The position numbers were made by a program, and so were the translations under genes. A stretch of 64,000 nt of DNA, taken from positions 1,346,839 through 1,410,838 of the forward strand of contig NC_060960.1 of assembly GCF_910589235.1 (NCBI RefSeq). The letters are read 5' to 3'. Within the stretch, counting starts at the first letter, position 1, and each line of letters opens with the position of its first letter. Positions 24,542 through 37,454 of this stretch are shown one piece after another. Source of the stretch: Vespa crabro. Its lineage: Eukaryota > Arthropoda > Insecta > Hymenoptera > Vespidae. The notes below the pieces were generated by a model. It was not told where the DNA came from and ran no database searches. It was given only the letters and a program-made list of their open reading frames with translations.

Positions 24542-24772
24542 CACTATGACTTCCGGCGACACCACAGTATGTGCATAGTATTGTTCAGTGGCCGGCAACA
24601 GCACTTTAGTATCTTTTGCATTCTGTTGGTGTTTTGTTTAGGTAACAATAAGTTACATACGTCAACAAGTTTTTTGTTTTTATAAGTAGTTGTGCGACAA
24701 GCCAATTAATCCGAATTAGCGCTGCCGGTGTCAAGCGAATAAATTTTTAAGAGACGTGCGGACGGCAAAGTG
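24542..24772. mobile_element. candidate piggyBac-like MITE flanked by TTAA
   Basis: A 231-bp segment lies exactly between two TTAA tetranucleotides (24538-24541 and 24773-24776). Its left end is CACTATGACTTCCGGC and its right end, read on the minus strand, CACTTTGCCGTCCGCA, so 11 of 16 positions match. Subterminal GACACC/CCGGC motifs also recur inverted. TTAA duplications and ends of the form C-N-CTTTG are known for piggyBac-family elements. There is no coding capacity, so it would have been mobilised by a transposase elsewhere. GC content exceeds that of its surroundings. Confidence 0.55.
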
Positions 24773-25081
24773 TTAATATTTTAATTGTTATATGAAGTCA
24801 ACAAAAAAGGCTTGCTTTCCCTCGTATTTAACTTCGGTTTCAAGTTTTGCTCAAATATGTGCCTCGCTAAAAAAAAATTACATTTTTTTTATTTTTCGAC
24901 ATAGGGAAAGAAAAAAAAGAAATGAATCGAGGGCTAAGCGAAGCGTAAAATAGTATCAAAGAAGAAAAAGAAGGGTAACGTGTGATTATGATTATTCTCG
25001 ATCACAGTACTGTGATATGTATAAGATTACTATTTCGACGACATATCAACTTAACAATTCTATACGTATATATAAATATCA

Positions 25082-25162
<81 letters not shown>

Positions 25163-25168
25163 CACGTA
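25082..25168. repeat. (AT)n microsatellite
   Basis: Two long AT runs separated by CATA interruptions. Confidence 0.9.
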
Positions 25169-25462
25169 CATATATAGTATATTATAATAAATGCATATTT
25201 TCGGCAATACTTATATATAGATAAGTATATATAGATGTCGTGTATTTAATAACACATTTTTGATATTTTCGCACTTAAAGCACACATTTTATATGTAAAA
25301 TTGTTCGACACATACACACAAGTGCGTATATTTACAAAAGAGAATTGAAATTACTCGTCTCATTCTCAGCATGATTGATTGCAATCAAAAGAACAAGTGA
25401 ACAGAGATAACTTGTAAAGCAGTGTGTGTGTATATATATATCTATGATGTATGTATATATAT

Positions 25463-25499
<37 letters not shown>

Positions 25500-27480
25500 C
25501 CATACATATCGGAAATTATTCAAAATATTTATGAGTAAATTGGTATAATTTATTTTCATCAAAAAATTGTATTAAAGCACAGGAGTCTCTGTTTACCATA
25601 AACTTTGTTCACTTGGATCTCAAACATAGTAATTAGAATTTTACGTTTAAGATATGATTGGTGCATAAGCCGGGTGCACTCAGAATTCACGTATGCAATA
25701 ATAAGACGATACTAATAATTAATAATCATTGAAGCGTTGATGGTGATATATTATGTAGCGGAGAAGCGGAAAAAACGGCGGTCTCGTTCGAATAATGATG
25801 CGATTAATACGACATACGTCGTTATTGCGAATATGCGTTATTCCGAACGTAGATCACGACTAGTCTTCGATAGTATTCTTCTATCTTCTATGTTAAATTT
25901 TTTAGCGATCATGTGTATATCTATTTCCTTTCCATTATTCCCTTTTTTACCTTTTCCATCCTTCGCGTATCAAACTCCCTCCAAAAATTATCATCTGTGA
26001 TCAATTTGACAAATTTTTATTTCCTTTACCCTTTCTTCGCGTTATATCTCTTCCAAGTCTTCCAATTGATTAAATTTACATAATAGTATTGGTATAAAAA
26101 AAACAGTTTTCAAATGATCAGGAACAATAGCTATATGTTTCTGTTTAAGAGGTATAAATCGGCCCGTGAAAGAGTTTGCATTTTCTAAAAAAAATTTCTT
26201 CTTTTTAATTTTACATCTTTTTTATTACCTTTATTAGACCGCGCGCGTTCCTTAATTGTAATATGCGGTGTAATAATAATATAAATACGTAAATAACTTT
26301 TGCAGGCAAAAGTAACGGGTAATAAATGATGATCGATGCCTTCCTGGCGATGCACCGAGAGATTTGAATTTGTTACAATTTTCACGAGGTTTGATACTAC
26401 GAGATGTATTATTACTAATTAGTGATAATAATCTATAGAGTGGTCTCTTAGCGCGTACACGAACTTATAGCGAATTATTTAAATCGAACCATTTGTTATT
26501 AGAAAGAAAAAAAAATGAAAAAACTCTGCAATTTAACTTAGTGCAATATTTTTATCATCGAACGATGATAAATGACTTTGTTATTGAGAAAATTATAAAC
26601 GGAAATATGCGTGCCGCAATTAAAACTAAACCAATGGAGTTTTAATTAACAGTATTTGGATAAATAATTAAGATGAGATATTGTGAACTCCGTCGATTAT
26701 TGTGATTATTATCGTTTATACCTTTTTATATTTATATCGCCCACTTATCCCGATATCCATTGTTCCTAATATCAGGATGTCAAAAGGGCCTTTTATATTC
26801 TTTCATCACATTTTGTATTCGATATATTATTATATCATTATTTAAAGGAATATATTTTTAAAAAGTCATAAATAAGCAAGGAAATTGAACGTAAAATGAT
26901 TTGTTCTTAAGACTTTCTTGTTTTATTATTTTTCTTTTAATAGCCAATTATTATTTTCCTATTTTTTTCTTCCTGCCATACACACACACACAACGTATAT
27001 AGACACAACACACACATATTATACTGCCTGTCAGATACTTCGTCGTTCTTAAAAAAGAGAAGAAAAGAAAAAGAACAGACGAATAACGTATCTTTTAATA
27101 CGAAACCTCCGCAATAAAATCCTGCCTGATATATTGAAGCAAAAAGATAATAATAAAAAAAAAAAAAAAAAAAAAAAAAATGAAAACTAAAAAAAATCGT
27201 TGAAAATCATAGTGATACGTACAACCATAAGAGAACAAAGTTGAAACACATTTTTGTAATTAAGCGTCGTAAATCCTTATCGTTTTTAGTTTCAATGATC
27301 TTGAGTGCACAACATTATTCGTATCCTTTGAAAATAATAAAATATTCCTTTATCCTTTGTATACATAAATCGAGATTTATATCAATAAGCATTTTATCTT
27401 CATACACAATTAAGTAGATATATTACTTATTTATGCGCCGACTTTTATTCAATGTTTTGCGTCGAAGCTAATTCAGTTAT

Positions 27481-27483
27481 ATG

Positions 27484-27562
<79 letters not shown>
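27481..27562. repeat. (AT)n-(CATA)n compound microsatellite
   Basis: An AT run changes into repeated ACAT tetranucleotides at about 27535. Confidence 0.9.
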
Positions 27563-27565
<3 letters not shown>

Positions 27566-27885
27566 GTACCTAACCGTTACTTGATGCGTACTACACTTCA
27601 TAAGAAAAGTCGAGAAAGAAAAATACCTTTATATATTTTATTTTTCGATCAGATGAACGTTTAATGAATATTAATAAGAAGAAAAAAAAACAAGTTGAGA
27701 ATGCGGTATAAGGGAAACTTATTAACCTACAATGAAACGTAAATATTTTTTACAACGTGTACTTCATTAACGGAAAGGTTCACTTTATTTATCCGCTTGA
27801 TTTTATTATAAACATTTTGTTAATTAAAAAACATATGCACTTATGTTATCTTACATACTATTGCGAGAATAATGCAAAGCGATTT

Positions 27886-27963
27886 ACAATATATATATAT
27901 ATATATATACACATATATATATATGTATATGTATATGTATGTATATATATGTATATATATGTA

Positions 27964-28029
<66 letters not shown>
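27886..28029. repeat. long (AT)n / (GTATAT)n microsatellite
   Basis: About 140 bp of AT and GTATAT units, among the longest simple repeats of the window. Confidence 0.9.
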
Positions 28030-28031
<2 letters not shown>

Positions 28032-29496
28032 GTTTTCTTCCTTCAAATATTTTCCCTGCAATGGTTTTGATACCAAATATATTTTAATCTATATTTATAA
28101 TTGTATTTCTATTTATATATACACAGCTTCTTTATACATACATGCGTATATTGGATATATGTATGTATATATTTATATATAAACAATATAATATGTACAT
28201 ACATGTATTACGACGTGATATTAACGATTTTAACGTCTCATGTTATTATTATTATATATTATTATTAATATTATTATTTTTATTATTATTATTATTATTA
28301 ATATTAATATTATTATTATATCATATCATATGCACGCGGATAAATATATATATTTATAGAAAATATATACACCTGTGTGTATGCATATGTAACATTGATC
28401 AATGTAAGGTAATTATTTGATATCACTATTGCGCTATTTTGGCGTAAATAAAGTCATACGTTCAAAAGAACGTGAATGTTCATCGTTCTTTATTATTTCA
28501 AAAGTTTCTTTCGTCGTGTAAACGTACAATTGTAATTTCTTTTTTTTTTTGCATAAAGTTAATTATGGCAAGCGTAATTTTTTTAAACTATCAAATAAAA
28601 TTTTTGGAATCGAGTCCGTTTGTTAAAAAATTATCACGTTTGTTACACGGAAACTAAATAAAATAATGAAAAAAAAAAAGACTATTGCAAACAGAGTTGT
28701 GAGTAAATCATGCGTTAAATTAAGCAATTTTTTTTGAATGCGTTATTATACCCGTTAAAAGGCTTGATAAATAACAATTGATTATATCTTTTCAAGAAAT
28801 TACGAGTAAAATTTCTGTATTGGCTGTTGTTATTATATATATATATATACTTATATAATCATAGATAATTAAGTCAGCGAATCGCGTGCAAGCAAAATAC
28901 GCGTGTTGCGTGTATCTATAAATGTATATAAAATCGTTCAAACGCAAATTATTAATAAATGAAAGTAACGAAAGATGTATGCTGTTTAAATCATTTTACT
29001 CACGAGCCTTATACTTCTTTTTTTTTAAACTACATAACAAATATTATATCTGAAGACATTTGTTATTGAATAGAATATTTGTATGTATGTATGTATGTAT
29101 GTATATATATTTATAATAATACATAAATGTATTATGTATATATATGTATGCATATAATATATATTATATTATTATATATATAATTATGTATTATGTATAT
29201 ATATATATGTATATATAATATATTTATATATTAATATTTTTTGTCAAACGATCGTATTGTACGACTGTACTTATTTTGGTATTAATTATGATTAAATAAT
29301 CGCGTTAATAGTTAATAATAACAAATTAGTTAATAATAAACCATTATCTTATTTGTCTCTATTGAAAGTATAAATAAATCTTCTTCGTTAAATAAATAAC
29401 CTTCGTTATTTGCGTGCGCAAATAAATCTAAGTTTTTATACAAGAGCGCTGCTAACGTATACGAAAATCTTGTCATTTATAGGTATATTATGTATG

Positions 29497-29501
<5 letters not shown>

Positions 29502-29550
<49 letters not shown>
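29502..29550. repeat. (AT)n microsatellite
   Basis: AT run immediately before the small inverted-repeat element downstream of the spz3 gene. Confidence 0.9.
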
Positions 29551-29553
<3 letters not shown>

Positions 29554-29556
29554 TAT

Positions 29557-29724
29557 ACAGGATGCGTCATCATGTGAACTAACAAAACAAATTGCTTCAC
29601 TTTTTCTTATTTTTCTTATTAAAACAGTCTTTTACGTTTAATTTGTTGTAATAATCGGTTTTGAAGTGAAACAATATACATTACCTAAATTTCGTTGTAT
29701 ACCTTTTTCGATGACTCACTATGT
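29557..29724. mobile_element. candidate small inverted-repeat element (MITE-like) beyond the spz3 stop
   Basis: The ends ACAGGATGCGTCATC (left) and ACATAGTGAGTCATC (right, minus strand) match at 11 of 15 bases and are flanked by TATA on both sides. Inside, ATTGCTTCACTT is mirrored by an inverted GAAGTGAAACAAT. The shape suggests a mariner-type or other TA-inserting MITE. It starts only 20 bp beyond the stop codon of the minus-strand Spätzle-like gene, so it would be transcribed in that 3'UTR. Family unproven. Confidence 0.35.
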
Positions 29725-29744
29725 ATATTTTCTGTCATTTAATA

Positions 29745-32337
29745 TTAGGAGAATCTAGAACGAGGTGGCTGGACCCTGAGCCTTTGTTTTTGAGTGCGAG
29801 GCGATCGCGATGTAACCCGAAATTCAAGAGGCAAGTCGTAACAGCGACAAACACAACAACTTGGAAACTTGAACCAATCGCTAAATATGCCACGACACTC
29901 ATTATTGGGATCATAAGCTAAGAGTCTATGAAGTCTATACTGCTGTTCGCATCTGCATCCATCCCTACAGTACATCTGCTTGTTTTCGTGTCTGGCGTAA
30001 AAAAATTAAAAAAGACTTGATTAATTCAAATCTTTTGTTCAGATTCAAGAGTGAAATATAACAGAGAAAATGAAATAACGTTTGATATTATTGCTACTTA
30101 CGTGCACTTCTCCCAATGGACGTATTGTTCAAAAGGATAAAGATTAAGCAGAGCAAGTACCTCGCCTCTAGTATTATTAGCCCAAAATGGTGCTACTACT
30201 TCTTCTTTTACAGGACAGGCATTTCTATATACCACAAATGAATCTATTACATTAAGTTAAGTTAAAATTATTTTACATGAATCCACATTCATGCAAATAC
30301 TCACACTCCACGGAGTTTCAAAACAGGTTGTTCCTGTTGTTGATCCTTCGCGGCAACGTCTTGATAAAGCTGACCTTCCATATTTACCGTTGCTGGTCTC
30401 GTCGACGGTCTATATTCTGGACGCGGTCTGAATTTCTGTTGATCGTCACTGACAAAGGTCTCGTGAATAGTCGTTTCTTTGCCTACGTCGAAGGAATCTT
30501 TAGTGAAAACTGTTGACGAAGTTGGCGCATCCAAACTCTCAATATTCGAATCATCCTCGATGTCTAATTCTGGTACTTCCGTTTGTTCCGTTGGCTCTTC
30601 CAATTTGTCTTCAACTTTTTCATCAATCTTCTCATCTATTCTATCAACTTGTCCGGATATCTCGTTGATGCTTAAATTCTGCTCGCGAACGATCTGCGTG
30701 TGTATAACTGTTTCGTTCTTCACTTCGACTTCGTTGTCCACTCTTTTAAGTGTCGTTGATGCCGAGGATTGTGTACTATCGATCTCTTTTGTAGTAACAT
30801 CAACGCTAGATGATGAAGCTGTTGTTGAGGCAACCATAGTCGAGGTTACCGGCGTAGTCGAAGATCCCATGGAAGACACTATCGTAGTCGATGACGTTGT
30901 TGTACTCGTCGCTGTAGAAGTTACCATTGTTGTTGTGCTAGTGGAGGAATCATCGGTCGCTTTCAATCTGGTGTATTCGTTCAATTTTGGAAATTTACCA
31001 AATCTCTTAGTTGTAGGATCGTTAAAGGATCTACTAGTGAAACTACGACCCCCATATTCTTCGTCATCGACTCTTAGAATCCTCTCTTCGTCTTCTATCG
31101 AATCAAACTCGTCCTCGTATTGATATCCCCTATGATTTATCAGCAAAATAAATATGTTAGAGAATCACTAAATCCTTTTTGTAAATTTTTTAGACATTTT
31201 ATATCATGGTACTTACCTAGAGTCATCGGAAAAATGATGATAGTAATCATCATACTTTAATTCTATGTCATTCTTCTCAAATTCTGCCTTCAAAACGTTT
31301 ATATATTTTTCATCGCCATACATACGTCTCATCAGACCTTGATTTTCTTGTACAAAACGACGTACGGCATGCCTACGATCGAAATAATCGAATGAACATA
31401 AACGAATCATTCACATTTGTATATATGTGTTCTATTAATATATCGAACTAAAGCATAGTAGAATTACGTAGTCGGATCATGTTCTACTCATATCAAATTC
31501 AATAGATGAAAAATATGTTTTGACGTACGCTTGCGAAACACTTTCTTCGATCTATCTATGTCAATGGAATAGAAACTTTGAATAGGTTGATTTGGTAAAT
31601 GAAAAGAAAAAGTATGTTGTATCAAGAACTATATCGATATTTTCAAAGAGGGATACATACATATGGGGTATAATAAAAAGATAAAGAAAATAAAGTACCA
31701 GGGATAGGAGCTACCAGCGATTGTGCACCAGCTCTGCCGGCGAAAGTCACATGGAAGATTAACGATGGCGAATGCAATTGTACGTCCGGCACGCGAATAT
31801 GGTTTGCTGCACGCTGATGATGCGTCGTATCCAAAAGTACTTGGACCACCACCACCATTTCCTTGACATCTCACTAGCTGCACTCTGATCACCTGTAATT
31901 ACGTCGTATGCGTATATGCGTGTGCGTGACGTATATAATATATCAAATAAATGATAAATAGTAATCGAATGTTGGTTGTCGATCAGATTAACATATCACT
32001 GACTAGTTAGCACGATCCCGTTAATGCTACAGGCTTCGTGTTGTCATTACCACGTGCAAGCGGGATCGCAAATCGAGTCCGAAATCTCGACTCGATCAAG
32101 AGTTCAATCGATGAATATTGACTGACCGGTTTTCGTAAAGCGAGTTAAAGATAATAGGGCGGAAGTTGATGCATTACAGTTAATGTAATGACTTGAAAAA
32201 GAAAAACAAAAAGAAAAAAGGAGAAGATGAAAAAAGATGTAAAAAAAGAAGATTCAAGGAAAAAAAAAGGTTTGCTCTTAAACTTAGACTCATGTTAATG
32301 AACTCACCTGAAGAAGAAGAAACGCGATTAATTTCAT
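29745..32337 (-). CDS. spz3: Spätzle-family cystine-knot ligand, probably Spätzle 3
   Basis: Secreted Toll/neurotrophin-like ligand precursor. Exons on the minus strand: 32308-32337, 31699-31892, 31217-31372, 30305-31129, 30102-30224 and 29745-29991; all phases match, giving 524 residues. The protein begins MKLIAFLLLQVIRVQLVRC, a signal peptide split by the first intron. A long Thr/Ser-rich pro-region follows (about 165-260, TSTTT/SSTT runs) with acidic stretches. The C-terminal Spätzle domain (about 403-495) has ten cysteines, including NACPVKEE, YCRDGCRCEQQY and FPSCCVCRC. In the family the pro-region is cut off before the knot acts; no single obvious furin site is visible just before NACPV. 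The domain lacks the N-x-x-G-x-W pattern of Spz/NT1-type ligands, which points to Spz3. Family assignment is firm; the paralogue is likely but not certain. Confidence 0.88.
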
Positions 32338-32854
32338 AACTCGCTTAGTTTGGGGCACGTCGTTTTGGACGTTTTATTTATTTTAATTTTATTGTTTTTT
32401 TTATTTTCTATTTTTTTTGTTTTCGTTTTTCTTTTTGTTTTGTTTTTTTTTTTTTGTTTTTTTGTTTTTTTCTTTCTTTACGAGCGAGGGCCCCGACACA
32501 ATCAACGTCGCGGTCCCGCTTATGGCCACTGTCGTCTATCGGTTTCACTGACAGTTTATCGGCACTTTGACGAAGAAAATAAAATAAAAAGGTGTATATA
32601 TTAGAGAAGAAAGCTCGAAGAGTATTCGCGCGGAGTACTCGCGAAGGGTAGAGGGGCTCGTGGCTACATGACAGCACCTCCGCGTGCAAAGAGGATGCTT
32701 TCATTACTGGCCTCTCTCTTCGCCTACCTCGAGTCTCCTCCTCGTTCTCTCGTCACCCACCGCCCATGCAACGTGAACGTTCACTTGGAAAAAGATCGCC
32801 CCTCTCGAGGACGAGGATCGGATCGACTCTTCTGTACTCGTGAATCCTCCTTGT

Positions 32855-32885
<31 letters not shown>

Positions 32886-34812
32886 GTATTTAAAGAAGAA
32901 GAAGAAGAAGAAAAGGGAGGAGAGTCGAGCAAGACGAGGAGTAGGTCATCGTCGCTTGTACCGTTAGTTTCGCTACCATTGATGTGTGTCACGGGGGCCT
33001 AACAGTGACGTAGCAACAAACTATGATGGGACTTGGACTTCCGGCGAACACAAAATTTTTTTTTCTTCGCTTCTTCCTTATCCTACGTTAACCTTTTTTT
33101 CTCATCTTAATTTCATTTCTTTTTCTTTCCATTTATTATTAATAAAGAATCTCGACCTTTCACAACACCTCTCTCTTTCTTTCTTTCTTTCTCTCTCTCT
33201 CTCTCTCTCTCCTTCTCATCTACCAAAAACATCTGCAAACGAACATACCTAGATCTATTCACCTTTCAATGTTTTAATTTCTTTAGAACTTTTCTAACGA
33301 TCTAAAGGTAAAATTTTATTACCTTGAATGGAGAGAAAATATAAATATCTTTTTTTAATATCTCCAGGTAACTAACGATGGTATTACGTTACTGTATCTG
33401 TAATGTGTTTATAGAGTTAGAAAAAGACAACGTAGTCATTCGTAAAAGCGACTTATGTCTTACAACAAGACAGCTCGTATGTTCCACTAACCTCGAAAGC
33501 ACTGTCACTGATGCTTCTTTCACTGAATTTCCTCGCTTTTGTACAAAGGGGGACCTTAACAGACCCAGGCTAAACCCTCATTAAAGTCTCGAGCTACGAT
33601 ATCATCCCCTTTATTGATTTCTTCTCCCTCGATCAATCTTTGAACATCGATAAACATCTTCGAGAACTTACTGAAAAATGAAAAGAAATTTTTATAAACT
33701 GATAATGTTTTTCATTTGATATTAAAAATTCAACCTTTTTTTAAATATTTTCTTAAAAAAAAATCTTTAAAGTTAATCTTTAATATAATTTTAATTAGTA
33801 TATTTAAACAATCATATTTTGCATTATTGCATTAATATTTTTGATTGACTTTCCTTTACCTTTTCCTTTACAAAGATACATCTTTAAATAATATTACACA
33901 GTGTTCCGTTAGAAAGATATCAATGTTATCCGATGATGCGTTGAAAACAGTCAACCTTATAGTAATGATCCTTTGCCATCTAATTCATACCTAATAGAGC
34001 GTGTCTATTATAAATCGTTGACAATAAATTTGTACCTTCAAAATCCATATGTTTATGAATTTTAATATATTTGTCGCCAAATTTAAGTGAACTTATTTAA
34101 TTTTTTCATATTATACGTATTACATATCGTTTGGTAAGAAAGGAGTTTTCCTTTTTATGATAAACAAAAGCATATGACTCGTTGAACTTAGCCTTGTCCA
34201 TTACTTAAAGCAGTGTTTCTCAACGTGGAATTTATAGAAACATGTTCACTTGCATAAAATTGAAAATTTGTTTGATAAAATTTTAATAGTATTAGACAGT
34301 TAAAAACATAATATGTCGGTCTTCAAAAATTTTTTAACTTCGAAAGATAAAGTTGGGAACTACATTGTTTTGTACAAAACTATGCTCCGTATTATCATTA
34401 AGATAAAAAAAATTTATGAAAATTATTCAATTATATGATTGTTCAACAAACATTCAAAGATAATATTTATTATTGATATTTATTCGACGAATATACTTTT
34501 TTAATTTTTTATGACCATGGTCGATCGTTGGTAATGATTAGATTTCTTGTTGTATGCTATATAATAGCAAGTGAGTCAAACTGAATAATAATAATAACAG
34601 AAAATTCTTATAAATTACGTTATAAATTATTTATGTATTACAAATACATTGTTATTATATTATTTCTACAATTATCAATTTCATATGAAAAATTTGTATC
34701 AGAATATTAAGATATCATATATGGATGTCTAATTTAAAACATAACCTTAAAGGATAGCTTGTTTACTAACGTGATCAGTGGCAATGAATTAAATTGTGTT
34801 ATTACTTATAAC
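32338..34812. other. spz3 5' region and intergenic spacer
   Basis: T-rich sequence and then a CpG-richer block (about 32480-33060) flank the spz3 start and probably contain its promoter and 5'UTR. Simple repeats include (GA)n at 32850-32882 and (CT)n at about 33171-33211. From 33600 to 34750 the DNA is AT-rich with nothing recognisable. A 68-codon frame at 33378 has no family resemblance. Confidence 0.4.
32850..32882. repeat. (GA)n microsatellite upstream of spz3
   Basis: GA tract about 510 bp upstream of the spz3 initiator, followed by GAA trinucleotides. Confidence 0.9.
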
Positions 34813-35466
34813 ATGGCAAATAAAAATCCAAACGAAATAGTACTGAGCTATCAAGATTGTCTACTTCGCAATTCTGATGTAGATTTACTGAAAGGTCAAC
34901 ATTGGCTCAATGATGTTATTATTGGATTTTACCTTGAGTATTTAGATAATCATCTGAATATCCCAAATAAAAATGAAATACTTTATATTAGTCCGGAATT
35001 AACTCAACTATTGAAAATGACAGATCCGTCGCAGTACGATATATTTTTAGAACCCATCGAAGCTCCTATTAAGAAATTTATTTTTTTCCCATTAAATAAT
35101 ATGAATAGAAAAGATGTTCCTGGTGGATCGCATTGGAGTTTATTAGTATATTCTAGGCCAGAAGAAACTTATTTTCATTTTGATTCTTATCAAGGTACCA
35201 ATGGATCGATAGCTTCAATCTTTACTAATAACCTCATGTTGTATTTTCATTGTAAAAATGAGAAAAAATTCATTGAAGTGGAATGTCCGCAACAAGATAA
35301 TGGATATGATTGTGGATTATATGTTTTATGTTTTACGGATATAATTTCTCGTCATGCTTTAGAAAATGGTAAAATAAGAGATTGTAAATTAAATACTGTT
35401 AATTCTTATGTTAAGTCTAAACGGAGAGAGTTATTGTGTTTGATTGATGAAGCAAAGAAAAAATAA
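34813..35466 (+). CDS. SENP8: Sentrin-specific protease 8 (NEDD8 protease, DEN1)
   Basis: This C48 cysteine protease processes NEDD8 precursor and removes NEDD8 from non-cullin substrates. The single-exon frame encodes 217 residues, against 212 in human SENP8. It opens with IVLSYQDCLLRNSDV and LLKGQHWLNDVIIGF, as in the family. The catalytic set is complete: His107 in GGSHWSLLVY, Asp124 in HFDSYQ, Gln161 in the QQDNGYDCG segment and Cys167. The ATG at 34813 is the only in-frame ATG before the conserved region. Upstream DNA is AT-rich, and WASHC3 follows on the same strand about 1 kb away. Absence of introns within the coding region is what I see; a noncoding 5' exon is possible. Confidence 0.95.
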   Translation: MANKNPNEIVLSYQDCLLRNSDVDLLKGQHWLNDVIIGFYLEYLDNHLNIPNKNEILYISPELTQLLKMTDPSQYDIFLEPIEAPIKKFIFFPLNNMNRKDVPGGSHWSLLVYSRPEETYFHFDSYQGTNGSIASIFTNNLMLYFHCKNEKKFIEVECPQQDNGYDCGLYVLCFTDIISRHALENGKIRDCKLNTVNSYVKSKRRELLCLIDEAKKK

Positions 35467-36442
35467 AATCACAAATATGTTAAATTTAATATATACATGT
35501 ATAAATAATTATATTCTTCCATTTAAATTTAATATATATATAAGAAATTATATAACATTCTATAAAAGAAATATTGATGTATGTATTGTTATAAAAATTA
35601 CAAATTCTTTTAATAAAAAATATGTTAATTTATCTATACTTATACTATACTATTACATTTATTATTCTTAAGAAAAACATTATAAGTTTGTATTTAAGGT
35701 TTAGGATAATATTCTTAAGAGTATAATAGAAAATAAAATTTGAGAAAAGATTTATTTCAAAAGATACGTTAGTCATCGTATACCTGCTTATTTCAATACA
35801 TTTTTCTATTCAACCCGGTTTTCTTCAGAATTAACGGTATGTTACTAACGGCATCGAGGATAATAGAACTATTTTAAAGCTCATATAATCTTTCTTATAA
35901 ATTAAAACCAGAATTTTAAATAAAGGCATTTTCTATTAGTAAGACTTTTAAGAACCATAAATTATCATAAATTTGGAAAAGAAAGTGCCATTTGAGTCTA
36001 ACTACATAGACTTAGAGTTTACTGGACAATTTTTAAAGAAATTATTGAGTGGTACTATACAATAGATCAAGCTTATTTTCCAACAGTCGAAATACCTCTG
36101 TAATTATCTTCTGATACTTTATGTTATTAGATAAAAGAGAAATCGAAACTTTTCGATTCTCTTAAATGATTCATCCTCTTATAAAAAAATTATATTGACA
36201 TTTTTTTATATTTTCTGATAACTTTCTTTTACGTATAATTTTAAAATATAACATTTTATTTATTTTAAGAGTATATTCAACATGTAATCGTAAGTACTGA
36301 AATACCTTAATAGATGTCGACACGAAGTTAAGAAAATGGATGAAGTTAACCAACCAGTAACTAATGATCTATGGAAATATGATTCTCAATTTGACACTTA
36401 TTGCTTTCACAGAATTTATGTAAAATTACTTTTATATGCAGG
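35467..36442. other. spacer between SENP8 and WASHC3
   Basis: AT-rich DNA. A short frame from ATG 36336 (MDEVNQP...) runs into the WASHC3 first coding exon but in a different frame, ending in TGA at the exon start. It may be an upstream ORF in the WASHC3 leader. Confidence 0.35.
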
Positions 36443-37392
36443 ATGAATGATTATAAAATGCCTATTATCGAGCCTACTATCGATTATACAAAGGTGGAAA
36501 TATTTAAACATCCATTTTTCTTTGCATGTAACGTATAACTTGAAATTAATATTATCTTTACTTTAATTTTAATGATAATTAAAGAGTGTTATTTTTCCTT
36601 CAAAGGTTCCACCAATAAATCAAAAAAGAACAATTTCTTTTATTAATCATTTTATTATACATACTGTAACGTTTCTTAATAAATTTGCACTATCATGCGA
36701 AGAGAAATTATTTGAATTTGAAAATAAACTTCAAAGAGTAGAAGCATCTCTAGCAATTCTTGAATCTCGGGTATGTATTAAAAAAATTAACAAGACTTTT
36801 TATTTCTATTAAATATTAAATCTATTTATTAATTAACATCATGTATTGTTTTTATCAGTTATCTTCGATACCAGACTTGCAACCATGCACAGATATTCAA
36901 AATGATAACATCAAAGAAAACAATGAAGTTAAATCTGAGAATGTAGAAGTCTCAAAAATAGATGAACCAGATAACGTAGAGGAAAACAAATCTAGTAGCA
37001 ATGAATCTTCTATACAGCAAGTTGAAAGAGATCCTCGTTATGATAAATATTTTAGAATGATTCATTTTGGTGCACAAAAAGAAGCAGTCAAATTACAAGT
37101 ACAACAAGAAGGACTCGACCCGACTGTTTTGGAGTAAGTCTTTACTTTTATTAGTAATCATAATAAATCATTATTTCATTGCATTTTGAAATTGTAAAGA
37201 TGCATGATTCTATTTATAGGATAAATTTTATATTGCAAATATTCATTCCATTTGTTGTAATTTTTTATTCTGCATTTTTAATCAACAATAACAGCATTTT
37301 TATCTTTTAACCATAACAGCGAGCCTCAACATATACCTTCTTCTAAAGGCAAATCGAATGTGGCAAATACAACTGCGAGTCAAGGTGACTAA
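36443..37392 (+). CDS. WASHC3: WASH complex subunit 3 (CCDC53)
   Basis: A small coiled-coil subunit of the WASH complex, which activates Arp2/3 on endosomes for cargo sorting. Exons: 36443-36493, 36606-36770, 36859-37133 and 37320-37392, giving 187 residues against 194 in human. Family hallmarks are TIDYTKVPPINQKRT at the N-terminus, a helical segment (HFIIHTVTFLNKFALSCEEK), SLAILESRLSSIPDL, and later DPRYDKYFRMIHFG followed by EGLDPTVLDEP. The middle, about 90-125, is acidic and variable. The start is the ATG one base after TATATGCAG, which resembles an acceptor and suggests a noncoding first exon. It converges on the ribosomal protein gene, with 141 bp between stop codons. Confidence 0.92.
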
Positions 37393-37454
37393 CTTATTGA
37401 ATGTTATAAACATACTATCGTTAACATATTTGTTATATCAAAAAAATCACTCTT

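Larger units (their letters stand above)
22033..29500. other. gene-poor AT-rich region after dlg5
   Basis: About 7.5 kb with no coding exon that I can support. The first part is presumably dlg5 3'UTR. The rest is AT-rich DNA with a 25-bp tandem repeat (22462), an inverted repeat pair (22691/22989), a TTAA-flanked element (24542) and many (AT)n tracts. Reading frames here are translations of microsatellites, mostly alternating Tyr/Ile. A moderately complex stretch at 25600-26500 contains no recognisable protein. Confidence 0.5.

Noticed and set aside
27757..28182. 141-codon open frame of alternating Tyr/Ile
   Set aside because: It is a translation of (AT)n and GTATAT microsatellites.
30479..31123. 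214-codon plus-strand frame rich in Ser and Val
   Set aside because: It is antisense to the Thr/Ser-rich exon of the spz3 gene; the minus-strand frame joins five other exons and has a recognised domain.
36336..36443. ATG GAT GAA start (MDEVNQP) as the WASHC3 N-terminus
   Set aside because: It looks like the human MDED start, but joining it to the exon at 36442 gives a stop codon at once; the ATG at 36443 keeps the frame.
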